Positions 8,278 through 17,445 are shown, counted from the stretch's first letter. The stretch: DNA of 64,000 nt from Actinacidiphila guanduensis (GCF_900103985.1 NZ_FNIE01000027.1:1-64000), one strand, 5' to 3'. A program made the numbers and translations. The notes: generated by a model not told the origin, from the letters alone.

Positions 8278-10587
8278 TTGGACCAGTTGATTGACAACGC
8301 GTCGATGTCCAGCCGCGCACAGGTGCCTTCCGTCCCCATCCGCGGACGTGAGGCCGAGCAAAAACTCCTCACCCAGTGGGTCCGCCGACATGTCCATCGC
8401 AACAGAGGGGGGGTGCTGTGGATGGAGGGACCGGCGGGCGTCGGGACGTCACGCATGCTCACCTGCGCTGCTGAGGAGGCGCTCCTCTCCGGGGCTCGGG
8501 TTCTCTCGGCATCAGAGGAGTCAGGGAGGACTGCGACCGGGCTGTCGCCGTTGCTGGCGGCCCTTGCAGACGACAGCGGGGACCTCCGCCATGCGTTGTG
8601 CCTCGACCCGCCGCGGCGGCACGTGGCCTGCCGGCTGCTCGACAGAATCGAGAGCCGGCTGCGTGCACTGGTCCTGGAACGGCCAGTGGTCCTGCTGCTC
8701 GACGATGTTCATGAGTACGACAAAACAACGCTGCTGGCAGTCTGTGCCCTCATGGCGCGACTCGCCGATCCTCCGCTGTTGTGGCTGCTTGCCTCACAGT
8801 CCCACCCGGATGTCCCAGAAGTCGAAGCGCTCCGCCGCCATCTGCTCACCAGGCGGGCCTCCCACCTTGAACTGCCTCCCCTCGCTCCTGACGCGACTCG
8901 GCAGATGATCCGCGACCTCCTTGGCGTGCGGGCCGCAGCGGCGGCTCCCTACTGTGCGTATCTCGACGGGCTGCCCGCAACTGTCCAGCACCTGTGCGCC
9001 CTTGTGAACAGTGGCGCTGCCGGTCCTTCCCAGGAGCGAGCCGAATTTCGTGCCATCATGGCGCTACTGGTGGCCCGCCGGTTGGACCGCCTCTCCGAAC
9101 CCGCACGGGAACTCGTGACGATCGCTTCGGCACTGGGCGGGACGCCCAGCCTCCGGCATCTGTCACTGATCCTCGGACGGCCTGAATGGACCCTGCTGAG
9201 GCCTTTGCGCGAGGCTCTGTCCGCGCGACTGCTGCAGGCGGAAGCCGACGACCTCTCTTTCGTGCACGAGCCTGTGCGCGATGCCGTGGAGGCCACCCTC
9301 CCCCGCCCCCTGCGCGCTTCCATACGAAGGCGCCAAGCCGAGATCCGCGCCGGGGCCGCCGTATCGGCGCTGACGCCTGCCCACGGCAGGACAGATGCTG
9401 CCGGGCCCCGCCCCCCGCAGGCGCCACGGGAGGTGCGGGCGGCCGCGCGAGAGCCGGACCACGTAGCCTCAAGTCACACGGCGCGGCAGCCCGGCACCCA
9501 AGCCTCGGAACGTGCCACCGGAGACATTTTGAGCGCGGACCGCCTGACGGGGGCGGACACCGACGAGATGGAACCCTTCGGCCGGCGAGCCCTGCCCCCT
9601 GCGTGGGGCCTCACTCGCGCCCGGCTCCTCTTGGATGCCGGCCAATTGGACGCAGCGGAAGGGGAGCTGGCAGCGGCGGGTGCGGCCACGGACCTGAACT
9701 CTCCCGGAGAACCGTCCCTCATGTACGTTCGCGCGCACCTGGCCTGCCACCGGGGGGACACAGCAGCAATCGACGCGTGTCGCGCACGAGCGCGTGCGAC
9801 CTTGTCCGGTGGAGACCCGTGCCACCGTTGGGCTGCTGCCTGGATCGAGCTCATCATCGCGGCCCACCGAGGCCGGAAGGTGCCCAAATCGCTGATGGAG
9901 TCCGCCGCCGAGCACTTTCGGCAGCCGCGCGCCTCCGCGACCGCCGTCGCCCCTGAGGACACCGTTCTGTTCGTACGCACGGCGGTGCGTTCGGGCCTGC
10001 GCGAACTCGCCGCAGCCGCGGTGGAGTTCAGCGAGTCGCGCGCGCTGCGTCATCCCCACTGCACGCTGTTCGGGGCAACAGCCGAGCATGCACGTGGACT
10101 GCTGGAGAGCACTCAGGAGAATCTGTGCCGCGCCGCAGACCAATACGGGCACACGCGCCTGCTTCTTCGGGCACACGCGTGGGAGGACATCGGAACGCTG
10201 GTGGCTGCCGCCAACCCCGGCGAGGCAGAAACGCATTACGAAAGGGCTCTGGAGGTGTACGACTCCTGCGGCGCGTTCGCGGACCGACGACGCGTCGCAA
10301 GACGGCTGCGCAACGCACGCCTCACGGCCAGGGCGGCGGCCTCGCCCGCGCAGGCGCCTGCTGCATCCGGTAGGTGGCGCGGACTGACTCCTGCGGAACT
10401 GGCCGTCGTGCGTCTCGTCGCCCAAGGCGCCACCAACCGCGAGGCCGCCGCACGCCTCTTCCTCTCCCCGCACACGGTCAACTCGCATCTGCGCCACGCT
10501 TTCGAGAAGCTGGGGGTCAGATCGCGTGTCCACATGGTCCGCCTCTACCTGCGTGAGCTGGACCGGCTGTCGGAACCGGTCCTTTGA
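8278..10587 (+). CDS. Large LuxR-type transcriptional regulator with degenerate STAND-like ATPase
   Basis: About 769 residues. The TTG at 8278 follows GATGGAGACG and is favoured; the ATG at 8305 is an alternative and longer forms lack a binding site. The N-terminal part is a LAL-type ATPase module (IRGREAEQKLLTQWVRRH start, Walker B VVLLLDDVHE). The P-loop reads GPAGVGTSRM, so the lysine of GxxGxGK[ST] is replaced by Thr, which predicts lost or altered nucleotide hydrolysis. The middle is helical repeat-like. The C terminus is a clear LuxR/GerE HTH: LTPAELAVVRLVAQGATNREAAARLF and LSPHTVNSHLRHAFEKL. LAL proteins usually activate secondary-metabolite or carbon-use genes. The target here is unknown. 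Confidence 0.88.
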   Translation: MDQLIDNASMSSRAQVPSVPIRGREAEQKLLTQWVRRHVHRNRGGVLWMEGPAGVGTSRMLTCAAEEALLSGARVLSASEESGRTATGLSPLLAALADDSGDLRHALCLDPPRRHVACRLLDRIESRLRALVLERPVVLLLDDVHEYDKTTLLAVCALMARLADPPLLWLLASQSHPDVPEVEALRRHLLTRRASHLELPPLAPDATRQMIRDLLGVRAAAAAPYCAYLDGLPATVQHLCALVNSGAAGPSQERAEFRAIMALLVARRLDRLSEPARELVTIASALGGTPSLRHLSLILGRPEWTLLRPLREALSARLLQAEADDLSFVHEPVRDAVEATLPRPLRASIRRRQAEIRAGAAVSALTPAHGRTDAAGPRPPQAPREVRAAAREPDHVASSHTARQPGTQASERATGDILSADRLTGADTDEMEPFGRRALPPAWGLTRARLLLDAGQLDAAEGELAAAGAATDLNSPGEPSLMYVRAHLACHRGDTAAIDACRARARATLSGGDPCHRWAAAWIELIIAAHRGRKVPKSLMESAAEHFRQPRASATAVAPEDTVLFVRTAVRSGLRELAAAAVEFSESRALRHPHCTLFGATAEHARGLLESTQENLCRAADQYGHTRLLLRAHAWEDIGTLVAAANPGEAETHYERALEVYDSCGAFADRRRVARRLRNARLTARAAASPAQAPAASGRWRGLTPAELAVVRLVAQGATNREAAARLFLSPHTVNSHLRHAFEKLGVRSRVHMVRLYLRELDRLSEPVL

Positions 10588-10613
10588 ACCGACAGCGCCG
10601 TGTGGTCATCACA

Positions 10614-10745
10614 TCAATGGCTTTGGTGCTCCGGTGCTGAGCGCGCGAGTACGGTCGACGCGCCGGTGCTGCGGTCCGCCCGCCGGTCCACGACCGCAAG
10701 ACCCAGCGCTACCAGCACCGCGACGATTCCGGCGCCGACCGACAT
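10614..10745 (-). CDS. Possible 43-aa membrane peptide
   Basis: The ATG at 10745 opens a 43-residue frame with a convincing hydrophobic run (VGAGIVAVLVALGLAVV) followed by basic residues, so a single membrane-spanning helix is plausible. No clear ribosome-binding site is visible and no family was recognised. It is convergent with the LuxR-type regulator gene. The neighbouring opposite-strand frames look like shadows. Treat as uncertain. Confidence 0.3.
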   Translation of the reverse strand: MSVGAGIVAVLVALGLAVVDRRADRSTGASTVLARSAPEHQSH

Positions 10746-10820
10746 GGCGACCGCGGCAGACGTGCTTGGTGCGCCCCTCCACCAGTGAGTACATGTTCCG
10801 GGTCCGATCAGGGTGTGCAG

Positions 10821-11143
10821 ATGGCCAAGCTCAGGACAGTCACATACGTCGACGACGTGACGGGGGAGGAAACCCCCACGGCCTGGCTCTGCGTCCTGGA
10901 AGTCGACGGCGCCGTTGTCGAACTGCCCTTGGGGGACGCCAGCCGGGACCGGCTCCTGGCGGCGCTTGAACCGTTCCTCCACGCACAGGGTCCCGTCCAT
11001 TGCCCCTGTTCGACGTAGGTCTGGCGCCCGCGCTTCGTGGAGCTGCGAGGTTTCGGGCCTGGGCCAGGTCGCACAACATCCCCGTACCCGCCCGGGGCCG
11101 CATACCGGCACCGGTGCGGACCGCCTACGCGATGGCCCGGCAG
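10821..11143 (+). pseudogene. Frameshifted Lsr2-like nucleoid protein gene
   Basis: The frame from ATG 10821 encodes the Lsr2 N-terminal dimerisation domain: MAKLRTVTYVDDVTGEE, LEVDGAVVELPLG and RLLAALEPFL. It then ends at 11018 after an unrelated tail. The frame shifted by -1 (or +2), open across 11000, encodes the Lsr2 DNA-binding domain: FRAWARSHNIPVPARGRIP and APVRTAYAMARQ, matching the REWA..NG..V..RGRIP..V..AY pattern. The join must fall near 10980-11020. Lsr2 is the H-NS-like silencer of AT-rich DNA in actinobacteria and acts as a dimer with both domains on one chain. As read, the gene yields only the dimerisation half (65 aa), which could act as a dominant-negative partner. The shifted frame runs on to 11473 without a family-like end. 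A sequencing error is possible. Confidence 0.8.
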
Positions 11144-11639
11144 TCGGAATCGCCCGAATCCCCGCTCGCAGACGGCAGGAAGGTCAGGGTGAAGATCAAG
11201 AGCCGCCGGGTGGGCGGGGCCGTTCGGTGGCCCACCCCGTGCCCGTCTCGTCACCGCCGCCGACCGCTGACCCAACCTGTGGGCGGGACTCGGGAGATCC
11301 GTCCCCATGAAGCCGGCGGCCAAGTGACCCATCGAGCACGCCATCGCTACGGGTCCTGCCCTTGCGTCCGCTGCGCCACCGGCTGCGCACTGCTCCCGGC
11401 CGGAGGACTCATGGCGGTTGCTCTCTCCGCTGTGCCCCAGGGGGCGTTGCTCCGCTCTTGTGCCGTCCCATGAACACGCGCCTTGGCGGAGACGCGAACG
11501 ACTCCCGGGTCAGGTGTCTCACACTATGGGTGCACACATGACACCATGGACATGGGCCCACATAGCATGTGACTCGGCAGGTGGTCTTTTTCGTCTCGTC
11601 GGTGTTCGCTCCATGGCGGGTGATCAGAGGAGTAGCAAA
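11144..11639. other. Region with no convincing gene
   Basis: Between the lsr2-like remnant and the histidine kinase only composition-driven open frames are seen. The segment 11521-11580 is less GC-rich and should contain the kinase promoter. Confidence 0.4.
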
Positions 11640-12689
11640 GTGTTCTCGATCGGCGAGGTCCTGCCGGTGATCCTTGACAGCGTGCCGCAAGTCATCTGGG
11701 TCGTCGATCACGAGGGAGGCATCCTGTACACGAACCCCGCGGGGGTGGCCGTCCTGGGGTACGACGACGCCGAAGAGCTCGTCGGTCTCTCGAGCCACGA
11801 AACCCTGCACCCCTACCGTCCGGACGGAACCCCGTTTCCTGCCTCGCAGTGCCCGATGCTCCGTCCGGCCAGTTCGGGGGTGCCTGCCCACGGCGACGAC
11901 GAGTGGTTCAAACGACGGGACGGATCGTTCTTCCCCGCCTCCTGGTGGTCCGCCCCGGTGGAACTCCCGGGCGGCCGCGGCGTCGTCTACTCGTTCTTCG
12001 ACGCCACCGAGAGCCGTGAACTCGAGCGGGCCAGGCTGGAGCGGGACGCGGCCCGGATCCGGGCTGGTGAGTCCCGGGCTGCGCAGCGGCGCATCATGCA
12101 GAGCATCGCGTCGGTGCGCCGGCAGACGGCACGCGATCTGCACGACGGCGCACAGCAGAGGCTGGTCAGCCTGCTGATAGGCCTGCGCCTCACCCGCGAT
12201 ACGTTGTCGGACTCCGCTGACACGGCAGGTCTCCTCGACGGCGCCATCGCCGACGCGCAGGCAGCAATCGATGAGCTGCGTGAGCTTGCTTATGGGGTCT
12301 ACCCCTCGATCCTGACGGTCAAGGGCCTGATGGCAGCGGTGCAGTCACTTGCCGATCGCTGCCCGGTGCCGACGACCGTAACAGGAGACGCGAACGTGCA
12401 CCTGCTGCCTGCGGAAGTACAGTCGAACGCCTACTTCGTCATTGCCGAAGCTGTGACCAATACCGTGAAGCATGCCAAGGCTTCACATATCCGGATCTCG
12501 ATCAGCTTTCAGGACTCGCTGTGCATCGAAGTGGCTGATGACGGCGTAGGAGGGGTGTCCCAGAAGGCCGTCACCGGTGGTCTCGCAGGTCTTACCGACC
12601 GTGTCAGCGCCTTTGAAGGAGTGCTGGTCATCGACTCGCCCGCCGGCCGCGGCACACTTGTCCGGGCGGAGATCCCTGTGCCTCGGTGA
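11640..12689 (+). CDS. PAS-domain sensor histidine kinase, NarX/DesK type
   Basis: A 349-residue soluble kinase. The GTG at 11640 has AGAGGAG about 8 bp upstream; the ATG at 11613 is an alternative. A PAS domain covers about residues 10-125 (QVIWVVDHEGGILYTNPAG). The dimerisation/phosphoacceptor helix carries RDLHDGAQQRL, with His as in the HisKA_3 class. The ATPase domain shows an N box (AEAVTNTVKHAKA), a G1 motif (VADDGVGG) and a G2-like GGLAGLTDRV. No transmembrane segment is present, so the signal is intracellular and possibly bound by the PAS domain. The stand-alone receiver gene starts 62 bp downstream and is a likely partner; the convergent NarL-type regulator is another. Confidence 0.92.
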   Translation: MFSIGEVLPVILDSVPQVIWVVDHEGGILYTNPAGVAVLGYDDAEELVGLSSHETLHPYRPDGTPFPASQCPMLRPASSGVPAHGDDEWFKRRDGSFFPASWWSAPVELPGGRGVVYSFFDATESRELERARLERDAARIRAGESRAAQRRIMQSIASVRRQTARDLHDGAQQRLVSLLIGLRLTRDTLSDSADTAGLLDGAIADAQAAIDELRELAYGVYPSILTVKGLMAAVQSLADRCPVPTTVTGDANVHLLPAEVQSNAYFVIAEAVTNTVKHAKASHIRISISFQDSLCIEVADDGVGGVSQKAVTGGLAGLTDRVSAFEGVLVIDSPAGRGTLVRAEIPVPR

Positions 12690-12751
12690 GGACGAAAACG
12701 TGGGGCTATCCCTATGGTCTATGGCTCCCGCTGGCGGGCATCCTTGTTGAT

Positions 12752-13114
12752 ATGTCCGTCAGCATCGTGGTCGTCGATGACGACTCAGGGTTCCGCCGCA
12801 TCGCCAGGACTCTGCTGACGGCGCGCGGTATGCGCGTCGTCGCCGAGTCGGAGGACGGCACCTCGGCCCTTGCTGCCGTTCGCGAGCACCGTCCCGATGG
12901 GCTCCTCCTGGATCTGCACCTGCCCGACCACGATGGGGTGGCCGTAGCGCGCATGCTGCGGAACCAGGACCCGCCGCCACGTATCGTGCTGACGTCCACG
13001 GAGCAGTCATTCTGGTCCACGGATGAGTTGCGGCAGGCAGGCATCGAGGCTTTCGTCGCCAAGGACCGGCTCTTCGATGCCGATTTGCAGGCGCTCTTCG
13101 GCAAGATGCCCTAG
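12752..13114 (+). CDS. Stand-alone response regulator receiver domain
   Basis: A 120-residue CheY-like receiver without an output domain. The ATG at 12752 gives a normal N terminus (VSIVVVDDDSGF with the acidic pocket); an upstream GTG at 12686 overlapping the kinase stop would add 22 unrelated residues. The phosphoacceptor lies in LLLDLHLPDHDG, the conserved Thr in VLTSTE and the Lys in FVAKDRLF. Single-domain receivers act through protein contacts or as phosphate sinks. Its place directly behind the PAS kinase suggests phosphotransfer from that enzyme. Confidence 0.9.
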   Translation: MSVSIVVVDDDSGFRRIARTLLTARGMRVVAESEDGTSALAAVREHRPDGLLLDLHLPDHDGVAVARMLRNQDPPPRIVLTSTEQSFWSTDELRQAGIEAFVAKDRLFDADLQALFGKMP

Positions 13115-13144
13115 CGCCGCTCCGTTCCGTCCCCCGGTAACGTC

Positions 13145-13804
13145 CTATCGCTGCAGGTAGCGCAGCACAGCGAGGACGCGGCGGTGCTGGCCCGAGCCGG
13201 TCTGTTTGAGGTCGAGCTTCATGAAGATGCCGGTGACGTGGCGTTCCACCGCGGGTACGGTCACCACGAGCCGCCGTGCGATACCCGCGTTGGAGTGCCC
13301 TTCTGCCATCAGGGCCAGGACTTCCCGCTCTTTCGGGGTCAGCGCTCCCAACGGGTCGTCCTTGCGCTTGCGCCCGACGAGAAGGGAAATCACGTCCGGG
13401 TCGAGAGCGGAGCCGCCGGCCACCACCCGTTCCACGGCTTCGGTGAGGATCCGGGGGCTGGCCACTTTCTCCTTGAGAAGGTAACCAATACCGCTCGGGT
13501 CGTCTCCCACCAGGTCCAGAGCGTACGAGGCGTCCAGGAACTGGGAGAGCACGATGACTGGCGTTCCCGGCCGCCGGGCACGGATCTCCTGTGCCGCCCA
13601 CAGCCCGTCCGCGGCGAGCTTCGGCGGCATCCGGATATCGGTGATCACGACGTCCGGCTTGTGATCCTCAGCGGAACGCACCAGGTCGACAGCGTTGTCC
13701 ATGGCTGCGACCACATTGATCCCGGCCTTCCGCAGGATGCTCGCGATGCCCTCTCGCGCAATGGGCTGATCCTCTCCCAGCACCGCTCGCATGGGTTCGC
13801 TCAT
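13145..13804 (-). CDS. NarL/FixJ-family response regulator
   Basis: A 219-residue two-domain regulator: receiver (AVLGEDQPIAREGI, phosphoacceptor in VVITDIRMPP, switch VIVLSQF, Lys in YLLKEKV) and LuxR-type HTH (LTPKEREVLALMAEGHSNAGIARRL, AVERHVTGIFMKLDL). The ATG at 13804 is used; MRAVLGED five codons in is possible. It is convergent with the receiver gene and divergent from the degenerate kinase gene, so kinases lie on both sides. Promoter targets are unknown. Confidence 0.92.
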   Translation of the reverse strand: MSEPMRAVLGEDQPIAREGIASILRKAGINVVAAMDNAVDLVRSAEDHKPDVVITDIRMPPKLAADGLWAAQEIRARRPGTPVIVLSQFLDASYALDLVGDDPSGIGYLLKEKVASPRILTEAVERVVAGGSALDPDVISLLVGRKRKDDPLGALTPKEREVLALMAEGHSNAGIARRLVVTVPAVERHVTGIFMKLDLKQTGSGQHRRVLAVLRYLQR

Positions 13805-14009
13805 GGCAGCATACTAATGTGCCACTCATGTCGTGACGACCTACGGGGGCATGTGATGTCAATCCCCCTGCCCACACGTAACCGGCACCGTCGACGATGC
13901 CTCACCGCAGCCGCGGACCACACGTCAAATGACGGATGTACCGCACAGGACTGCGCTGCAAGGCTCATGGCGAGTAGTGCGCTGCCCCTTGGCGGGAAGG
14001 AGTACCACG

Positions 14010-15056
14010 GTGCCGTCTGTGTCCGAGGACGTGCAAGGCATCCTTGACGCCATCGGACAACCGGCATGGGTCGTGGACACCGCGCACCGTGTTCGCGGGG
14101 CGAACGCGGCTGTTGCAGCGCTCCTGGGCTACGCCTGCCGATCGGATCTGCTCGGCACCGACGGCCGACCGGCGGCACTCCACGATGTCGCACCGGCGGG
14201 TTCCGCACCCCCGGCCGAAGCAATCCCCGCCTCCGGCAGCGGGCAGGGACGGCTCAGCCACAAGAGCGGCCACCACCTCCAGGTGGGTTGGTCCCGGCTG
14301 CCCCTCGGCCCACCGGGAAGCGGGATGACCGTATATGTGTTCCGCCCCGGCAACTGGCAGCCAGCAGACCGGGATATGCCGTGGGCCGAGGACCCGGGCG
14401 TTCTCGGTTCACGGGTACTCGCTGATCGCCATCGCGCCGCCGCCGGCCGACTGCAGCACGGAGCCCAGGAGCGCTTGGTCTCGCTCATCCTTTCCCTTCG
14501 CCTTGTCCGTCACCTCGAACCTGATCGCCCACTGCCCCCGGCGGCGGCAGCGGAGTTGCTGGACGGGGCCCTCCATGACGCCGAGGAGGCGCTGGCGCAC
14601 GTCCGGGACGTCACGGCCTCCCTGTACCCAGGCGTACTCCGGCTCCGCGGGCTGCCCGCGGCTCTCGACGATCTCGCGACCGGATGGCCCGCTCTCGTCA
14701 CTGTGTCCGCGGACGTAGAGCATCGGCTGCCGGAGACAGTGGAGTTCCATGCCTACTCCATGGTGGCCGGCGCTCTCAGCAGAGCGGTCCACCGGGCTCG
14801 GGCCCGTAGAGTCCACATCGTCGCCACTGCGCACCACGATCTCACACTGACCGTCACGGACGATGGCGCGTCCGATCGCGACGAACAGGACACACTCACC
14901 TTTGCGGCCATCGCCGACCGGGCGCGATCCCTTCAGGGTGACTTCAGCCTGCGTCATCAGCCAGGGGCAGGAACAGTCGTCCGGCTGGTGCTGCCCATCG
15001 CGCATTCCGCGCCTGCCGACGTGAACGCAGGCGGATACCTAAGTAACATGAGTTGA
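14010..15056 (+). CDS. Degenerate PAS/histidine-kinase-like protein (probable pseudokinase)
   Basis: A 348-residue relative of the kinase at 11640. The GTG at 14010 has GAAGGAG 8 bp upstream. A PAS-like domain (QPAWVVDTAHRVRGAN) is followed by a DHp helix reading GRLQHGAQERLVSLI. Aligned with RDLHDGAQQRLVSL, the phosphoacceptor His is Gln and the next Asp is His. In the ATPase domain the N box reads AGALSRAVHRARA, without the essential Asn, while VTDDGASDRDE retains the G1 Asp. Autophosphorylation by the usual route is therefore unlikely. It may be an allosteric partner of the neighbouring kinase. Only 18 bp separate it from the oxidoreductase gene, which suggests one transcript. Confidence 0.85.
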   Translation: MPSVSEDVQGILDAIGQPAWVVDTAHRVRGANAAVAALLGYACRSDLLGTDGRPAALHDVAPAGSAPPAEAIPASGSGQGRLSHKSGHHLQVGWSRLPLGPPGSGMTVYVFRPGNWQPADRDMPWAEDPGVLGSRVLADRHRAAAGRLQHGAQERLVSLILSLRLVRHLEPDRPLPPAAAAELLDGALHDAEEALAHVRDVTASLYPGVLRLRGLPAALDDLATGWPALVTVSADVEHRLPETVEFHAYSMVAGALSRAVHRARARRVHIVATAHHDLTLTVTDDGASDRDEQDTLTFAAIADRARSLQGDFSLRHQPGAGTVVRLVLPIAHSAPADVNAGGYLSNMS

Positions 15057-15074
15057 TCGTGGTAAGTCCGACCA

Positions 15075-17441
15075 ATGAAGAAGGCGCGTGCCATGACGCC
15101 AAGCACTCCTGACCCCGATCGGCCGCGTCCGGAGGGAGCGGTCGGCCGCTCGCAGAGCGGTGGGGACGGCCCGGCCGACAGCAAGCGGCCCTCGCACCAC
15201 CCCTACCACCATCCGGCCGCGGGCTGGGGGGCGGCCAGGAGCGTGGGCCGGGTCCTCATCAAGGAGCGGGCCCTGCTGGACGGGACGCGGGCCATGCTCA
15301 GCATGAACCAGGAGAACGGCGGCTTCGACTGCCCGGGGTGCGCCTGGCCCGACGACACCAAGGGCCTCAAGCTCGACATCTGCGAGAACGGCATCAAGCA
15401 CGTCACCTGGGAGATGACCCCCAAGCGCGCCGGCGCCGACTTCTTCGCCCGCCACACCGTCGCGGAACTCTCGCAGTGGTCGGACTTCGCCCTGGAGGAC
15501 CAGGGCCGCCTCACCGAGCCGCTCGTCTACGACGAGGCCACCGACCGCTACGTGCCGATCACCTGGCAGGACGCCTTCGCGCTGGTCGGACGCGAACTGC
15601 GCGCCCTGGAAAGCCCCGACCAGGCCGCCTTCTACACCTCCGGGCGGCTGGGCAACGAGGCCACGTTCCTGTACCAGCTGATGGCCCGCGAGTTCGGCAC
15701 CAACAACCTTCCCGACTGCTCCAACATGTGCCACGAGGCCTCCGGCCGCGCCCTGCAGGCCTCCCTCGGCACCGGCAAGGGCACCGCCGACCTCAAGGAC
15801 TGGGAGAGCGCCGACGCGCTGTTCATCATGGGCGTGAACGCGGCCTCAAACGCCCCCCGCATGCTCACCGCCCTCGCCGACGCCTACCGCCGCGGCGCGC
15901 AGATCGTCCACGTCAATCCCCTGGTCGAAGCGGCGGCGACCAGCACGATCGTCCCGCACGAGTTCACCGACATGGCCCGCTTCAAGGCCACCCGCACCAG
16001 CACCCTCGATCTGCAGGTGCGCTCCGGCGGCGACATGGCGCTCATGCGGGGCATCGCCAAGGCGGTACTGGAGGAGAGCCGCACCGACCCCAAGGCGCTG
16101 GACCGGGAGTTCATCGAGCGCCACACCCACGGCTTCGAGGAGTACCGCGCCCTGTGCGAGGCCACCACGTGGGAGGAACTGGAGCAGCAGTCCGGCCTCA
16201 CCCGGGCGGACATCCTCAAGGCCGCCGACGTCTACTCGCGTGCGGACCGTACGCTGATCAGCTGGTGCCTGGGCGTCACCCAGCACGAGCACGGCGTCGA
16301 CACCGTCCGCGAGATCGTCAACGTCCTGCTCCTGCGGGGCAACATCGGACGCGAGGGCGCCGGCCCCTCCCCCGTGCGCGGCCACAGCAACGTCCAGGGC
16401 AACCGCACCTGCGGCATCGACCACCGGCCCGGCACGGAGTTCCTGGAGCGCCTGGCCACCGCGTGCCGCATCGACCCGCCGTTCGCCCACGGCATGGACA
16501 CCGTCGACACCATCAAGGCCATGAACGAGGACCGGGTCAAGGTGTTCGTCGGCATGGGCGGCAACTTCGTCCTGGCCGCGCCGGACACCGCGTACACCTC
16601 CCAGGGCCTGCGCCGCTGCGAGCTGACCGTGCACGTGAGCACCAAGCTCAACCGCAGCCACCTCGTGCACGGGAAGAAAGCGCTGATCCTGCCCTGCCTC
16701 GGACGCACCGAGAAGGACCACCAGCGACAAGGGCTCCAGGCCGTCTCCGTCGAGGACTCCATGAGCATGGTGCACCTCTCGGTCGGCAGGAGGAAGCCGG
16801 CGTCCCCGCAACTGCTGTCCGAGCCGGCGATCATCGCCGGCATGGCCCGCGCCACCCTCCCGGACAGCCGTACCCCCTGGGAGTCCTACGTCGAGGACTA
16901 CGACCGCATCCGCGACACCATGGCCCAAGTGCTCGACGGCTTCGAGGACTTCAACCGCCGCGTGCGGCTCCCCCGCGGCTTCCGCATCAAGCAGCCCGCC
17001 CGCGAACTGGTCTTCCTCACCCCCTCCGGCCGCGCCGAGTTCTCCGCCGCTCCCCTGCCGGCGGCCGCCGTGCCGCAGGACGTGCTCATCCTGCAGACCA
17101 TGCGCAGTCACGACCAGTGGAACACCACCATCTACTCCGACAACGACCGCTACCGGGGAATCCGCAACCTGCGCACCCTGATCCTCATGAACGGCGACGA
17201 CATGCGCGCCCGCGGCATCGAGCCGGACAGCCTCGTGGACATCACCGCGACCGCCCGGGACGGCAGCGAGCGGTACCTCAAGCGCTACCGCGCCATCGCC
17301 TACGACCTGCCGCAGGGGTGTGCCGCCGGCTACATGCCCGAGATGAACGTCCTGGTCGCGGCAAGCGACTACAGCACCCAGAGCAACCAGCCCCTGATGA
17401 AGAACATCAAGGTCAGGGTCGCGCCGAGTTCCGGGGAGTGA
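15075..17441 (+). CDS. FdhF/YdeP-family molybdopterin oxidoreductase
   Basis: A 788-residue member of the DMSO-reductase superfamily, closest in layout to E. coli YdeP and related formate-dehydrogenase-like alpha subunits. Characteristic stretches are FDCPGCAWPDD near the N terminus, TSGRLGNEATFLYQ, NLPDCSNMCHEASG, RGHSNVQGNRTCGI, FVGMGGNFVLAAPD and a C-terminal cofactor-domain segment TMRSHDQWNTTIYS. Bis-MGD cofactor binding is known for the family; the substrate is not. There is no selenocysteine codon problem. The ATG at 15075 or the one at 15093 (AAGAAGG upstream) could be the start. No fdhD or cofactor gene is adjacent. It follows the degenerate kinase closely, so it may be under signalling control. 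Confidence 0.92.
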   Translation: MKKARAMTPSTPDPDRPRPEGAVGRSQSGGDGPADSKRPSHHPYHHPAAGWGAARSVGRVLIKERALLDGTRAMLSMNQENGGFDCPGCAWPDDTKGLKLDICENGIKHVTWEMTPKRAGADFFARHTVAELSQWSDFALEDQGRLTEPLVYDEATDRYVPITWQDAFALVGRELRALESPDQAAFYTSGRLGNEATFLYQLMAREFGTNNLPDCSNMCHEASGRALQASLGTGKGTADLKDWESADALFIMGVNAASNAPRMLTALADAYRRGAQIVHVNPLVEAAATSTIVPHEFTDMARFKATRTSTLDLQVRSGGDMALMRGIAKAVLEESRTDPKALDREFIERHTHGFEEYRALCEATTWEELEQQSGLTRADILKAADVYSRADRTLISWCLGVTQHEHGVDTVREIVNVLLLRGNIGREGAGPSPVRGHSNVQGNRTCGIDHRPGTEFLERLATACRIDPPFAHGMDTVDTIKAMNEDRVKVFVGMGGNFVLAAPDTAYTSQGLRRCELTVHVSTKLNRSHLVHGKKALILPCLGRTEKDHQRQGLQAVSVEDSMSMVHLSVGRRKPASPQLLSEPAIIAGMARATLPDSRTPWESYVEDYDRIRDTMAQVLDGFEDFNRRVRLPRGFRIKQPARELVFLTPSGRAEFSAAPLPAAAVPQDVLILQTMRSHDQWNTTIYSDNDRYRGIRNLRTLILMNGDDMRARGIEPDSLVDITATARDGSERYLKRYRAIAYDLPQGCAAGYMPEMNVLVAASDYSTQSNQPLMKNIKVRVAPSSGE

Positions 17442-17445
17442 CGCG

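Noticed and set aside
11019..11473. Long plus-strand frame after the lsr2-like start as a separate gene
   Set aside because: Only its first part is Lsr2-like and the rest has no recognisable character; treated as the shifted 3' half of one gene.
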